Positions 27,461-36,400 of a stretch of 64,000 nucleotides of DNA are shown in pieces. Numbering within the stretch: position 1 is the first letter of the stretch; every line of letters starts with the position of its first letter. The translations under genes were made by a program, and so were the position numbers. This stretch comes from JBAXAM01 sp964213355 (GTDB lineage Bacteria > Pseudomonadota > Gammaproteobacteria > UBA9339), in contig CAXOVY010000032.1 of the NCBI GenBank assembly GCA_964213355.1, forward strand, positions 124,001 to 188,000, given 5' to 3'. The notes under the pieces are model-generated. The model was not told the DNA's origin. It was given only the letters and a program-made list of their open reading frames with translations, and did no database searches.

Positions 27461-27739
27461 ATGATTAAGTTGACTAAGATAGAAACACTTACAATAAGCG
27501 GTGGTGATATGGAATGCTTCTGTATACCCAAAGGTGCAAATGCGTTTGATGTTGATCTAAAGCCAGTGCGTGAAACTTTAGGTGATATTGATGCAGTGAC
27601 ATGTGCGCAGACGTGTTGTGGTTGGTTGGTAAATGCTGGTTGGGATTTTTGTGGCCCGGATGCTGAAATATCTATGTCACCTATAGATTATCATATAGAG
27701 TCGAAACCGGGAGCGGTTAAAGGCAATTGTACTAACTAA
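27461..27739 (+). CDS. Cys-rich small protein with double-glycine-type leader
   Basis: No family recognised. The 92-residue product starts MIKLTKIETLTISGG, which fits the double-glycine leader pattern of bacteriocins and other exported peptides: Leu at -12, Glu at -8, a hydrophobic residue at -4, Gly-Gly at -2/-1. The predicted 77-residue core is acidic and has seven Cys (positions 19, 21, 48, 52, 53, 64, 90). The start is set at ATG 27461, six bases after GGAG; the upstream in-frame ATG 27455 directly abuts that site. A strong terminator follows. No peptidase-type exporter or modification enzyme is seen nearby apart from the upstream nitroreductase, so a bacteriocin role is only inference. 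Confidence 0.7.
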   Translation: MIKLTKIETLTISGGDMECFCIPKGANAFDVDLKPVRETLGDIDAVTCAQTCCGWLVNAGWDFCGPDAEISMSPIDYHIESKPGAVKGNCTN

Positions 27740-27793
27740 ATCTGCTGATGTAGTTTGATGTTGCGTTACAATAAATCGAAGTAGGTTGCAGAA

Positions 27794-27818
27794 AAGAGCG
27801 CTAAGGCGCTCTTTTTTT
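27794..27818 (+). terminator. Rho-independent terminator
   Basis: A perfect 7-bp stem (AGAGCGC / GCGCTCT) with a TAAG loop, followed by a run of seven T. It sits about 55 nt after the Cys-rich peptide gene and probably ends the uup-nitroreductase-peptide transcript. Confidence 0.9.
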
Positions 27819-27881
27819 ATGGTAACTATTCGGAGCTTTTAAGTAAGTATTCGTTAAATCCATGCGAACACCTTAGAGTCC

Positions 27882-27911
27882 GGTGGCCGCAGGCTAAAGC
27901 CTGCGCCTACC
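27882..27911. repeat. REP-like palindrome
   Basis: Imperfect palindrome: GGTGGCC, then the exact inverted repeat GCAGGCT-AA-AGCCTGC, then GCCTACC. Its outer arms resemble those of the palindrome at 35350-35378, so the two seem to belong to one small intergenic repeat family. No T-run follows. Confidence 0.55.
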
Positions 27912-28021
27912 TAGATATATCAGGCAAACTGATTTGTTATTTTATACTGCTTAAGGGTTTGTTAATAATTGGCTGCTACAATCCACTGGGCAAAAAAAAT
28001 TTATGTGGAGTAATGCAGTAT

Positions 28022-28177
28022 ATGTTTAGTTTTGAAAAAAAGATCAAAGGCATAATCGGAATATTTAATTGGCGCAGAATTATTTGTCTAACTGTATTAA
28101 TGACATTTTCCAGTTCTATAGTTTCGCCAGCATTGGCCGAAAGTTCATCATCTCAGTCTGCTGAAGAACCGAAAAGC
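28022..28177 (+). pseudogene. Secreted-protein gene stump truncated by IS21
   Basis: The 5' end of a gene for an exported protein: MFSFEKKIK, then NWRRIICLTVLMTFSSS and a cleavage site near SPALA-ES, followed by a short Ser/Gln-rich stretch. The native sequence ends at 28177, where the IS21 left end begins; the frame then reads about 22 residues into the element. The WRR..VLxTFxSS..xPxLAxS pattern closely matches the signal region of the giant gene at 54233 (residues 28-52), suggesting a lost paralogue. The start could also be ATG 28013, but there the GGAG is only 2 nt away. Confidence 0.7.
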
Positions 28178-28261
28178 TGTCAATTTGCATCGAAATTTGA
28201 CCCCCTAGTTGCATCGAAAATTGACCCCTCTGCCACGAGCTAAAAACTTCACTTTTACTGA

Positions 28262-28996
28262 TCAATTTTTTGTTGTTTTTCCCTCCCTCAATCTCCAGCT
28301 TTTATCACCAGTTTCTAAGATCAAACAGTGGTGAGTAAATCTGTCAATTATCGCCTTAGTGGCTTTTATGTTACCAAAGATATCTGGCCATTCGTTGAAT
28401 GCTAGATGAGTGGTTATTATTGTCGATACTTTTTCATAAAGATTAGAAAACAGTTCAAATAATAGAGGGCTGGCCTTTGGATCAATCGGCAAATAGCCTA
28501 GCTCATCAATTACAACAAGATCGAACCTTTGTAGCTTTGCCATAAATGCTGTTTCGTAGTTGTGAGACTGCGCTTTTATTAGATCTCTTGCTAGCTCAGC
28601 AAACTTATAAAACCGTATACGATAACTATTTTGTAATGCTAAGTAAGCAAGTCCAATCGCTAAATGGCTCTTTCCCGCACCACTGCCACCAATGATTAAA
28701 ATATTGTAGTGGTCTTTTATAAATTTCATGCTTTTAGCATTGTCTAACGTTTCTATTTTAATTGGTAAACCTGTTGGGTCGAAGTTATCTATAGACTTCA
28801 TTTGTGGTAATTTAGCTAATCCTAATTTGTACATAAAAGATCTTGTTTGTCGATAAGATGCTTCGCTTTTAAGCATAGATAGAAGCATTTGTGGCCACTC
28901 TTCTTGTGATTTTAAATCAATCATGTCATCAAAATATTGCAGCATCCCTTTTAATCCAAGAGCCCCAAATTGTTCTTTGATATTTTCATGCGACAT
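28262..28996 (-). CDS. istB: IS21 helper ATPase IstB
   Basis: AAA+ ATPase of the DnaA/DnaC-like group that assists the IS21 transposase in target DNA selection. The protein has a Walker A motif (GGSGAGKSH) and Walker B (LVVIDELGYLPID). The start is set at ATG 28996 (MSHENIKEQF), which overlaps the last codons of istA; an upstream in-frame ATG would extend it by 7 residues. About 244 residues, close to other IstB proteins. Confidence 0.95.
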   Translation of the reverse strand: MSHENIKEQFGALGLKGMLQYFDDMIDLKSQEEWPQMLLSMLKSEASYRQTRSFMYKLGLAKLPQMKSIDNFDPTGLPIKIETLDNAKSMKFIKDHYNILIIGGSGAGKSHLAIGLAYLALQNSYRIRFYKFAELARDLIKAQSHNYETAFMAKLQRFDLVVIDELGYLPIDPKASPLLFELFSNLYEKVSTIITTHLAFNEWPDIFGNIKATKAIIDRFTHHCLILETGDKSWRLREGKTTKN

Positions 28997-30506
28997 AGAT
29001 TGCCTCCTGAGATACAAGCTGATTGCTTAAAAAAGCATCGTTATAACAACATATATCTTCGCTTGGCGCTTCTATTAAATGCAGCTGTCGTTCTTCTATT
29101 TTTTCTTTTGGAGTTGCTGGAGTCAGATATTGTATGACAAAATCTGCATTACTTACTCCTATTTTTAAAGCATTTGTACACGCTTCATCAACTTTATTTA
29201 AGCCATGTTTTGATACTTGTAATAAAATTTTAATAAATTGTTTGTCACCATCTTCATGTGCTCTAAGATTATTTTGCATACTTATAAATGATGGTGGTAA
29301 TTTTAAAAGCTTAAAAGGAGCGCCATTTCTTAATGCTCCAGGTTTGCGCTCAAGCGCTGGTATATAGTGCCACGGATCGTAAATTTTCTTTTTTTTCTCG
29401 AAACAACGCTCATGCTCACCTATTGTTTTTCCTTTGAATACTATAATAATTTTGTTGGTATAAGCTCTAACATCGGCAACTTCACCAACGTAATCGCAAT
29501 CTACACTATACATATTGGTGTCGTAGTTTATTAAGCTGTATGATGAAACTACCGAAGGCTCAAGTTTATAAGCGTCAAATTGGTTGCGGTATTCTAGCAA
29601 ACTTGGTTTCTCATCTTGATATACATCCCATACTTTTCGTCCGTTTAATTCTGGATGATTTGTTTTTTGAGCCCATTCTATGCATTCACCGAGAAGCTGT
29701 TCATTCAGTTCTTCTAAATAATTAATACAACGAAGTGGAGTAAAAAAATTTCTACGCCCAGTGTTAACTTGGCATTCTACCTGACCCTTTTCCCAACCAG
29801 AAGCTGGTGTGCATGCAATCGGTTCAAATAAATAATGAGAAGCCATTTCAGAAAAGCGTGAATTAAATTTACGGTCTTTGCCAACAAATACTTTGTTAAC
29901 AGCAGTCTTCATGTTGTCAAATATGCCTTTTTTTGTAGTTCCTCCAAAAAATTGAAAGGCTTTATTGTGGGCATCAAAAACCATTTCCATTTGCTCATTT
30001 CTGTAGACAACAATTAAAAACATACGGCTGTAGCACAGTCGTATATGTGCAACCTTAACTCGCGTTAATATACCTTGTAACTCAATCTCTTCTGTACTCC
30101 AGTCAAACTGAAATGCTTCTCCTGGAGCAAACTCCAGTGGTATAAAAACCTTTTTTCCATCAGAATGATTATTACGTCTCCAATCGGTAGTAAATCTATT
30201 TATGGTTGAATAGCTCCCCTTGAAACCATTGCTGCAAAGCGTTTGGTATAATTTTTTTGCTGTATATCTTAAACGCAACGGCTGCTTAATATTTTTTTCT
30301 AACATGCTTGTTAGCTGATCTTTGAATTCTCCCATTATTGGTAACGTTTGTTTATCCCTCACGTAAGTCTTTGATGTTTTGTCGTCTCGGATAACTTTCT
30401 TTACCGTATTTTTTGATAAATTCAATTCACGAGCTATCGTTTTTATCCCCTTGTTTTGTACATAATACAGCCGCCTTATTTTCGCAATTGTTTCCACTAT
30501 TATCAT
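28986..30506 (-). CDS. istA: IS21 transposase IstA
   Basis: DDE transposase/integrase of 506 residues. An N-terminal helix-turn-helix (GIKTIARELNLSKNTVKKVIRD) is followed by an integrase core. The segments FQFDWSTEEIEL and later GVFDNMKT-like and CTPASGWEKGQVECQVNTGRR carry the acidic catalytic residues. The frame is intact from ATG 30506 to a TGA that overlaps istB, suggesting the copy could still be functional. Confidence 0.95.
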   Translation of the reverse strand: MIIVETIAKIRRLYYVQNKGIKTIARELNLSKNTVKKVIRDDKTSKTYVRDKQTLPIMGEFKDQLTSMLEKNIKQPLRLRYTAKKLYQTLCSNGFKGSYSTINRFTTDWRRNNHSDGKKVFIPLEFAPGEAFQFDWSTEEIELQGILTRVKVAHIRLCYSRMFLIVVYRNEQMEMVFDAHNKAFQFFGGTTKKGIFDNMKTAVNKVFVGKDRKFNSRFSEMASHYLFEPIACTPASGWEKGQVECQVNTGRRNFFTPLRCINYLEELNEQLLGECIEWAQKTNHPELNGRKVWDVYQDEKPSLLEYRNQFDAYKLEPSVVSSYSLINYDTNMYSVDCDYVGEVADVRAYTNKIIIVFKGKTIGEHERCFEKKKKIYDPWHYIPALERKPGALRNGAPFKLLKLPPSFISMQNNLRAHEDGDKQFIKILLQVSKHGLNKVDEACTNALKIGVSNADFVIQYLTPATPKEKIEERQLHLIEAPSEDICCYNDAFLSNQLVSQEAIYVA

Positions 30507-30623
30507 CCTCTTTTATCCTCTTAAAATTAGTTAAAATTTTAAGAGTAAATTTAGTAATTAGAGGGGTCAATTTTCGGTGCAACTTTATGCTCTAGAGGGG
30601 TCAATTTTACATGGAAATTGACA

Positions 30624-31188
30624 CTCCAAAAAATTGAAAGGCTTTATTGTGGGCATCAAAAACCATTTCCATTTGCTCATTTCTGTAGACAACAATTAAA
30701 AACATACGGCTGTAGCACAGTCGTATATGTGCAACCTTAACTCGCGTTAATATACCTTGTAACTCAATCTCTTCTGTACTCCAGTCAAACTGAAATGCTT
30801 CTCCTGGAGCAAACTCCAGTGGTATAAAAACCTTTTTTCCATCAGAATGATTATTACGTCTCCAATCGGTAGTAAATCTATTTATGGTTGAATAGCTCCC
30901 CTTGAAACCATTGCTGCAAAGCGTTTGGTATAATTTTTTTGCTGTATATCTTAAACGCAACGGCTGCTTAATATTTTTTTCTAACATGCTTGTTAGCTGA
31001 TCTTTGAATTCTCCCATTATTGGTAACGTTTGTTTATCCCTCACGTAAGTCTTTGATGTTTTGTCGTCTCGGATAACTTTCTTTACCGTATTTTTTGATA
31101 AATTCAATTCACGAGCTATCGTTTTTATCCCCTTGTTTTGTACATAATACAGCCGCCTTATTTTCGCAATTGTTTCCACTATTATCAT
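30624..31188 (-). pseudogene. istA: Truncated istA fragment
   Basis: Encodes the first 188 residues of IstA, apparently identical to the complete copy up to FQFFG. The frame then passes into the terminal repeat of the neighbouring IS21 and stops after about five codons. It retains the helix-turn-helix and the first part of the catalytic core only, so it cannot encode an active transposase. Confidence 0.92.
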
Positions 31189-31305
31189 CCTCTTTTATCC
31201 TCTTAAAATTAGTTAAAATTTTAAGAGTAAATTTAGTAATTAGAGGGGTCAATTTTCGGTGCAACTTTATGCTCTAGAGGGGTCAATTTTACATGGAAAT
31301 TGACA
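30624..31305 (-). mobile_element. Partial second IS21 copy (right end only)
   Basis: A 682-bp duplicate that appears identical to bases 29942-30623 of the complete element. It carries the same right terminus (ending AAATTGACA at 31305) and breaks off inside istA. Its inner end abuts the right terminus of the complete copy without spacer. This is what an insertion of one copy into the istA gene of a resident copy would leave, if the left part of the resident and neighbouring DNA were then lost. Confidence 0.92.
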
Positions 31306-31785
31306 CAAAGTCAAGGAGTGCAGTGTTCGTATATGTGGTTAATGCATGGTATTGGGCTGCCACCCCAATTTCTTGATGTGCGTTTTTATGATAGCACTAA
31401 ACAAGCGCCATATATTGATCAAGTTACCTATGAAGAAGAAAAATCAATTGCTCATGAAATCTCGTTGTTTTGTGAAAAAATTACCGATGCAATTACCCTA
31501 ACTGTTTTTGATGATGGCATGGAACCAATTTATTCTGTTGGCGATGGCATTGGTGGCAAGCGCCTATATGCGGCAGATTTGGCAAAATCAATTGGTAAAA
31601 ACTGTATTATTGAGACGGCAGATCATCAATTATTATGTCGGCGCGTTGCGCAGGGAAGTGATGGTAGTAGTTTTAATCTTTATTGCGTTAATCCTTATAC
31701 AGCAGCTAATCCTCCTCATCTTTATGATGTTAAATTATTGAGTGCCGCGCCCATTAGCCGGGTTTGGAAGCGATTGATCTTTTGA
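31306..31785 (+). pseudogene. S24/LexA-like regulator, 3' remnant
   Basis: The C-terminal part of a protein resembling the S24 domain of phage-type repressors: DDGMEPIYSVGDGIGG, then GKNCIIETADHQLLCRRV and a SFNLYCVNPY segment. In active S24 proteins the corresponding SM.P motif has a catalytic Ser; here it reads GMEP, so no self-cleavage would be expected. The N-terminal DNA-binding domain expected for this family is missing because the frame begins inside the IS21 right end. The only start (TTG 31300) lies in the IS, so this is a remnant left by an IS-linked deletion. Confidence 0.72.
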
Positions 31786-31860
31786 GACGGTTATATCTTG
31801 TCAAAATTGTTAGATGTGATAATTTGAAATTCAGATCAAACAACTAATTTATTCCGTTTT

Positions 31861-34014
31861 ATGAACCCTGACTTATTGGCTAATCTCAATCCGCCGCAGC
31901 TACAAGCTGTTACATTTCCCCATGGGAATTTACTGATTTTGGCTGGCGCTGGTAGTGGTAAGACTAGGGTGTTAGTTCATCGCATTGCTTGGTTAATGCA
32001 AAATGGTGTATCTGCTTCGAATATTCTTGCCGTAACTTTTACCAATAAAGCTGCTACCGAAATGCGTAGCCGTTTAGAGCAAATGCTTCAGCTTCCCTTG
32101 ACGCAAATGTGGGTTGGTACTTTTCATGGATTGGCACATCGTCTGTTGCGCCGGCATTGGCAAGAGGCTGGGCTGCCACAATCCTTTCAAATTATTGATG
32201 CCGAAGATCAAGTGCGGCTACTTAAGCGCATTCACAAGACATTTAGTTTAGACCCAGAAAAATGGCCAGTAAAAAAATCTGTAAATTTTATTAATAATAG
32301 TAAAGAAAAAGGATTGCGTCCTAATAGAGTTGAAGCTAGTAATTTAGTTGAGGAGACTTTGCTTAGAGTTTATCAGGCTTATCAAGAAGCCTGCTTAAGC
32401 AGTGGATTGGTTGATTTCGCAGAATTATTACTTCGTTCTTATGAGCTTTGGCAAAGTCAACCACAACTGCGTCAGCACTATCAAGAGCGTTTTAAAAATA
32501 TTTTAGTAGATGAGTTTCAGGATACGAATGCCATTCAATATGCGTGGATTAAAACATTATCTTTACCAGAATCTAGTTTGACCGCTGTGGGTGATGATGA
32601 TCAATCAATTTACAGCTGGCGTGGTGCCGATAGTAATAATATGCAGCGTCTGAGTAGTGATTATGCCAACGTTAGTATTATTCGTTTAGAGCAAAATTAT
32701 CGATCAACTGCCACCATTCTTAATGCTGCTAATGCGGTAATTGCGCGTAATAATAATCGTTTGGGCAAAAATCTTTGGACAAAGCGTCATGGAGGTGAGC
32801 CAATAACAGTATATGCTTCTTTTAACGAAATTGATGAAGCACGTTATATGATTAATAAAATGAAAGCCTGGATTGAACAAGGGAATGTATTGCATGAAGT
32901 TGCCGTGTTATATCGTTCTAATGCGCAATCACGCGTAATTGAAGAGCAGTTATTATATGCAGGTGTTCCCTATCGCATTTATGGAGGCTTGAAATTTTTT
33001 GAGCGTGCTGAAATTAAAGATGTGCTGGCATACTTACGTTTTATTGCTAATCATAATGATGATACAGCTTTTGAAAGAATAATTAACTTGCCAACGCGTG
33101 GTATCGGTGAAGCGACACTAGTGATACTGCGTAATTATGCGCGATCACAAAATTGCTCGCTTTGGCAAGCGGTACAAATGATGTTGGCAGCACAGCAATT
33201 ATCCTCGCGGTCAACTATCGCTTTGGCTAGCTTTACCCAATTGATCAATAGTTGTATGGAGCAAATTGCCAACCTAGAGTTTGCAGAGTTGGTACGCCTT
33301 GTTATTAACATAACAAATTTACGTCTTCACTATGAGAAAGATCCGCGCGAGCGTCGGCGATCACGGTTGGAAAATTTAGATGAGTTAATTACTGCAGCCA
33401 AGCAATTTGCCACAGATGTTGCCGAAATTGATGGGCAATTATTGCTTAATTCTTTTTTGGCACATGCTGCTTTGGAAGCGGGAGAACAAACAGGGGATAA
33501 TGGTAATGATGGTGTCCAGTTAATGACTTTGCATGCAGCTAAAGGTTTAGAATTTCCGCTGGTATTTTTATGTGGAATGGAAGAGGGGTTGTTTCCACAT
33601 ATTATGTCGATGGAGACTGAGAAAGATTTAGAAGAGGAGCGGCGTTTATGCTATGTCGGTATGACTCGAGCCATGCAGAAATTATACTTGTTATATGCCG
33701 AATCAAGGCAGTTACATGGTAATACCAATTTTCGTCGTCCATCGCGTTTTTTAAAAGAGATTCCGCAAGAGTTAATAAGTAGTGATACTATATTGAATAG
33801 TGTTGCGCCGGCTAATTCGCCTGGCGTTGATATACAATTTAGTGATGAGGTTAGTGGTTTTAGTTTAGGACAGCGAGTGCGCCACAAAACTTTTGGCGAA
33901 GGGAGTATTATCGGTTTTGAAGGGCAGGGCGAGTTTATGTTAGTGCAAGTTAAGTTCAAGCGCGAGGGTATCAAATGGCTCTCGCCGCAATATGCACAGA
34001 TCGAAGTTATTTAA
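31861..34014 (+). CDS. uvrD: DNA helicase II UvrD
   Basis: Superfamily 1A 3'-to-5' helicase of nucleotide excision and mismatch repair. The 717-residue protein (E. coli 720) has Walker A AGAGSGKT at residues 28-35, the Walker B VDEFQDTN near residue 217, GDDDQSIYSWRGA, and the C-terminal LMTLHAAKGLEF and YVGMTRA motifs. A C-terminal Tudor-like segment (GQRVRHKTFGEG...) matches the RNA-polymerase-binding tail of UvrD/PcrA. No clear ribosome-binding site is seen before ATG 31861. Confidence 0.97.
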   Translation: MNPDLLANLNPPQLQAVTFPHGNLLILAGAGSGKTRVLVHRIAWLMQNGVSASNILAVTFTNKAATEMRSRLEQMLQLPLTQMWVGTFHGLAHRLLRRHWQEAGLPQSFQIIDAEDQVRLLKRIHKTFSLDPEKWPVKKSVNFINNSKEKGLRPNRVEASNLVEETLLRVYQAYQEACLSSGLVDFAELLLRSYELWQSQPQLRQHYQERFKNILVDEFQDTNAIQYAWIKTLSLPESSLTAVGDDDQSIYSWRGADSNNMQRLSSDYANVSIIRLEQNYRSTATILNAANAVIARNNNRLGKNLWTKRHGGEPITVYASFNEIDEARYMINKMKAWIEQGNVLHEVAVLYRSNAQSRVIEEQLLYAGVPYRIYGGLKFFERAEIKDVLAYLRFIANHNDDTAFERIINLPTRGIGEATLVILRNYARSQNCSLWQAVQMMLAAQQLSSRSTIALASFTQLINSCMEQIANLEFAELVRLVINITNLRLHYEKDPRERRRSRLENLDELITAAKQFATDVAEIDGQLLLNSFLAHAALEAGEQTGDNGNDGVQLMTLHAAKGLEFPLVFLCGMEEGLFPHIMSMETEKDLEEERRLCYVGMTRAMQKLYLLYAESRQLHGNTNFRRPSRFLKEIPQELISSDTILNSVAPANSPGVDIQFSDEVSGFSLGQRVRHKTFGEGSIIGFEGQGEFMLVQVKFKREGIKWLSPQYAQIEVI

Positions 34015-34051
34015 TGTAGATTTATTTAAAAAAGATGAAGGAGGACAAAAA

Positions 34052-35338
34052 ATGACAGCAAATAAACATTTAAATTTATGGCGTGCTGAATATTATGAAT
34101 CGCTAAAAGGCTGGCACGAAGATATTAATAAAGTGCAATTGCATTTTGCCAATGTTATTCAAAAGAGCTGGCAGAAGACGAAATATGTTGCTCGTAATGT
34201 ACCTTTTGCTCCAGACAAAATGGTTATGTGTCCTCCTCATTCTGCATTAAATTTAGCGCCGAACCAACAGCACCGCTCAGACTATGCAACTGGTGCTTGG
34301 GAAGGTTCAAGTGCAGAACCAATGTTAGATAAAAATAATAACTTCGTTGGCATTAATGTGGTTTTGCATCGCCAAAGATTAGCGCGTCTGATACGTTCCC
34401 TAAGAGCTAGAGGCTATGACTGCCACATACCAATCGAACAGTTTAGCCAAATGATATTGGATGTTGTGGCTATACATGGTTTTGATATGGTAACAGCCGA
34501 TGATGGATCGCCGGCGCGTGCATACATTCGCCCATCTCTTGGTACTGGTGTTGGGCCTTGGGGGATTTCATTTAAACCAGAACATTTTATTGAAAGCAGC
34601 GCATTGGTTTTCCGTTGGGGTAATTATTTTCCTGATGCTGCCAGAGTCAACAAAGATGGTCTTCGAGCGGTTATTACGGGGGTACAGCGTATGTTTCCAA
34701 TTATGGGAAAACATGCATCAAATTACGGCGCTGCTGCTATGGATGGATCTATTGCGCGTAGTTTGCAATATGATGAACTGATTTATCTTGCCCCTTATGG
34801 ATTAAAAAATGGAAATCTAGATTTTGGTATTAGAGATTTTGATGAGCTCATGCGCTATGGTGTGTTTGCAGATGGTCCTGGAGAAGAAGTATTTGCTATT
34901 CTAAAAGATGGCGAAACTTTGGTTTATCCGCCAATGCGGGTTAATCGTTTGGGTGGAACAGTTTTAGATTATATTGTGCAGCACCTTGTGCCAGCACTCG
35001 GTCTTAAAGCACGCGAACAAGATATTACTCTTGAACAAATCAGAAAAGGAGAAATAGCTGGTTTAGCTTTTGTTGGTAATGCAGTAAAAGTCACTCCAGT
35101 TGGTAAAATTGATATTGTTAAACCAGCCGCGAATATGCAAAGTGGAGAAAAAGTTGAGATTTTGGCTGAGTTTGGTATTCATCCGACTGTTGCTAAAATT
35201 CGTGATCAATTTTTAGCTGAATTATGTGGCAAAAAGCAGCCATCACATGAATCATTATTGACACCCATCGATTTGGTTTGGGGAAAAGAATGTCGAGCCC
35301 ATTTAGATGATTTCTGGAAAAAACTGGGTTTTATCTAA
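34052..35338 (+). CDS. Class IV PLP aminotransferase-like protein
   Basis: A 428-residue protein resembling branched-chain aminotransferases. It shows ARAYIRPSLGTGVG, then GKHASNYGAA, where the Lys is the probable PLP-binding residue, then GPGEEVFAILKDGETLVYPP and NRLGG. It is longer than bacterial IlvE (about 310 residues), with an N-terminal extension, so the substrate is uncertain. The start ATG 34052 has an excellent AAGGAGG seven bases upstream; an in-frame earlier start would overlap uvrD. Confidence 0.8.
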   Translation: MTANKHLNLWRAEYYESLKGWHEDINKVQLHFANVIQKSWQKTKYVARNVPFAPDKMVMCPPHSALNLAPNQQHRSDYATGAWEGSSAEPMLDKNNNFVGINVVLHRQRLARLIRSLRARGYDCHIPIEQFSQMILDVVAIHGFDMVTADDGSPARAYIRPSLGTGVGPWGISFKPEHFIESSALVFRWGNYFPDAARVNKDGLRAVITGVQRMFPIMGKHASNYGAAAMDGSIARSLQYDELIYLAPYGLKNGNLDFGIRDFDELMRYGVFADGPGEEVFAILKDGETLVYPPMRVNRLGGTVLDYIVQHLVPALGLKAREQDITLEQIRKGEIAGLAFVGNAVKVTPVGKIDIVKPAANMQSGEKVEILAEFGIHPTVAKIRDQFLAELCGKKQPSHESLLTPIDLVWGKECRAHLDDFWKKLGFI

Positions 35339-35349
35339 GCTTCTAAGAA

Positions 35350-35378
35350 GGTGGGCGCAGGTTTTACCAGCGTCTACC
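35350..35378. repeat. REP-like palindrome
   Basis: Imperfect inverted repeat GGTGGGCGCAGGT ... ACCAGCGTCTACC between two convergent genes. The arms share GGT.G.CGC.GG / GC.CTACC with the palindrome at 27882-27911. A half copy (GGTGGGCGCGGACT) occurs at 45451-45464. Confidence 0.5.
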
Positions 35379-35381
35379 TGG

Positions 35382-36335
35382 CTAATCTGGTGCTGCTGCT
35401 TCCTCTTTAGCTTTGACAGGTTGTTCTGTTGCTCGTTTTTCTATTTGTTTAAGACGTTGCAGTTTATCAGGTGAAAGCACCGGATTTTGACTAATTTGCA
35501 CTTCTAGTTGTTCAACTGTATCGATAACTTGTTCATACTGCTTTGCATGATCCGACTTGAGTTTGTTAGAGGCTTTGTCTTCTTTATCAATTACATCACG
35601 CAATTCTTCGGTAATACCCCTAACGGTTTTGTTATTAACTTCTTGTAAAGCATGACTTAAACATGCAACAACTGTGTCGTAGGTAATAATGACAAAATCT
35701 GATATTCTATTGGGAAGCTTGATCTGAAGTTTTTCAAGGGTTTGCAATTTTTCCTGAATACTCGAGGCGGTGGCACTTCCTCTACGTAATTCAGTTTTCT
35801 CTGCATCAGTTAAAACAATGTTGTTAGGTTCTTCCATAGTTTTGATTTGAGTTACTAACTGATCAAAGAATTTTTCTCGATGTTGTTGCCACTCTTGTGC
35901 CTGTTGCAACAATAGTTTGTCTACATTACTAAGTTCTTGTTTGAGCTTATCGCTAATTGCTTCTATGCTTGTTTCTGATGTGCGTAGTGTAAGCAACTGC
36001 TGATGCAATTCAGCTAAAATGTCATCTGCAGGATTATCCAGTGCGTGCAATTCGGTAAGTACAGATTCGATCTTACTGCGTTGGTCAGCTATAGTATCGA
36101 GTTTGGCTCTAGATGCATTTAGAACTTTTTGAATTGCAGCGGCCGCTTTAAGAGATTGCTGAATAATAGCACTAGGATGTGAGTATGCTTCCTGGATTTG
36201 ATTTGATGATAATGGTGAATTTTTATCTTTTTTGGTAGCAGTTGAGTGTTGCTGGGCATACTCACGCAACCCTGGCATATCAAGACCCCACAATAAAAAC
36301 AGCATTTTAGTATATGATAAAATGGGTTCTGGCAT
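35382..36335 (-). CDS. Hypothetical coiled-coil protein
   Basis: No family recognised. The 317-residue protein is almost entirely charged helix with heptad-like patterns (residues about 55-180 and 240-305), and its C-terminus is rich in Ala/Glu/Lys. The first 20 residues are mildly hydrophobic (MLFLLWGL) but do not form a clear signal peptide. It is the last of a run of minus-strand genes, 65 nt after the 5'-nucleotidase. A structural or host-interaction role is possible; nothing in the sequence decides this. Confidence 0.75.
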   Translation of the reverse strand: MPEPILSYTKMLFLLWGLDMPGLREYAQQHSTATKKDKNSPLSSNQIQEAYSHPSAIIQQSLKAAAAIQKVLNASRAKLDTIADQRSKIESVLTELHALDNPADDILAELHQQLLTLRTSETSIEAISDKLKQELSNVDKLLLQQAQEWQQHREKFFDQLVTQIKTMEEPNNIVLTDAEKTELRRGSATASSIQEKLQTLEKLQIKLPNRISDFVIITYDTVVACLSHALQEVNNKTVRGITEELRDVIDKEDKASNKLKSDHAKQYEQVIDTVEQLEVQISQNPVLSPDKLQRLKQIEKRATEQPVKAKEEAAAPD

Positions 36336-36400
36336 ATCTTCATTTACTGATCTTCTTTTAGATTATGTCATTATAAAGCAGTTTTCTAAAAAAAACAGCT

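Larger units (their letters stand above)
28178..30623 (-). mobile_element. IS21-family insertion sequence, complete
   Basis: A 2446-bp element with TGTCAATTT at the left end and AAATTGACA at the right, the TGT...ACA ends typical of IS21. Near each end there are further copies of a GGGGTCAATTTT-like motif (the multiple terminal repeats of this family). It contains istA and istB overlapping by 11 nt. There is no matching target duplication outside it: the left flank is a gene stump, and the right flank is directly the interior of another copy of the same element. Confidence 0.95.

Noticed and set aside
28178..31305. Composite transposon bounded by two IS21 copies
   Set aside because: The second copy is a fragment directly abutting the first with no cargo in between.
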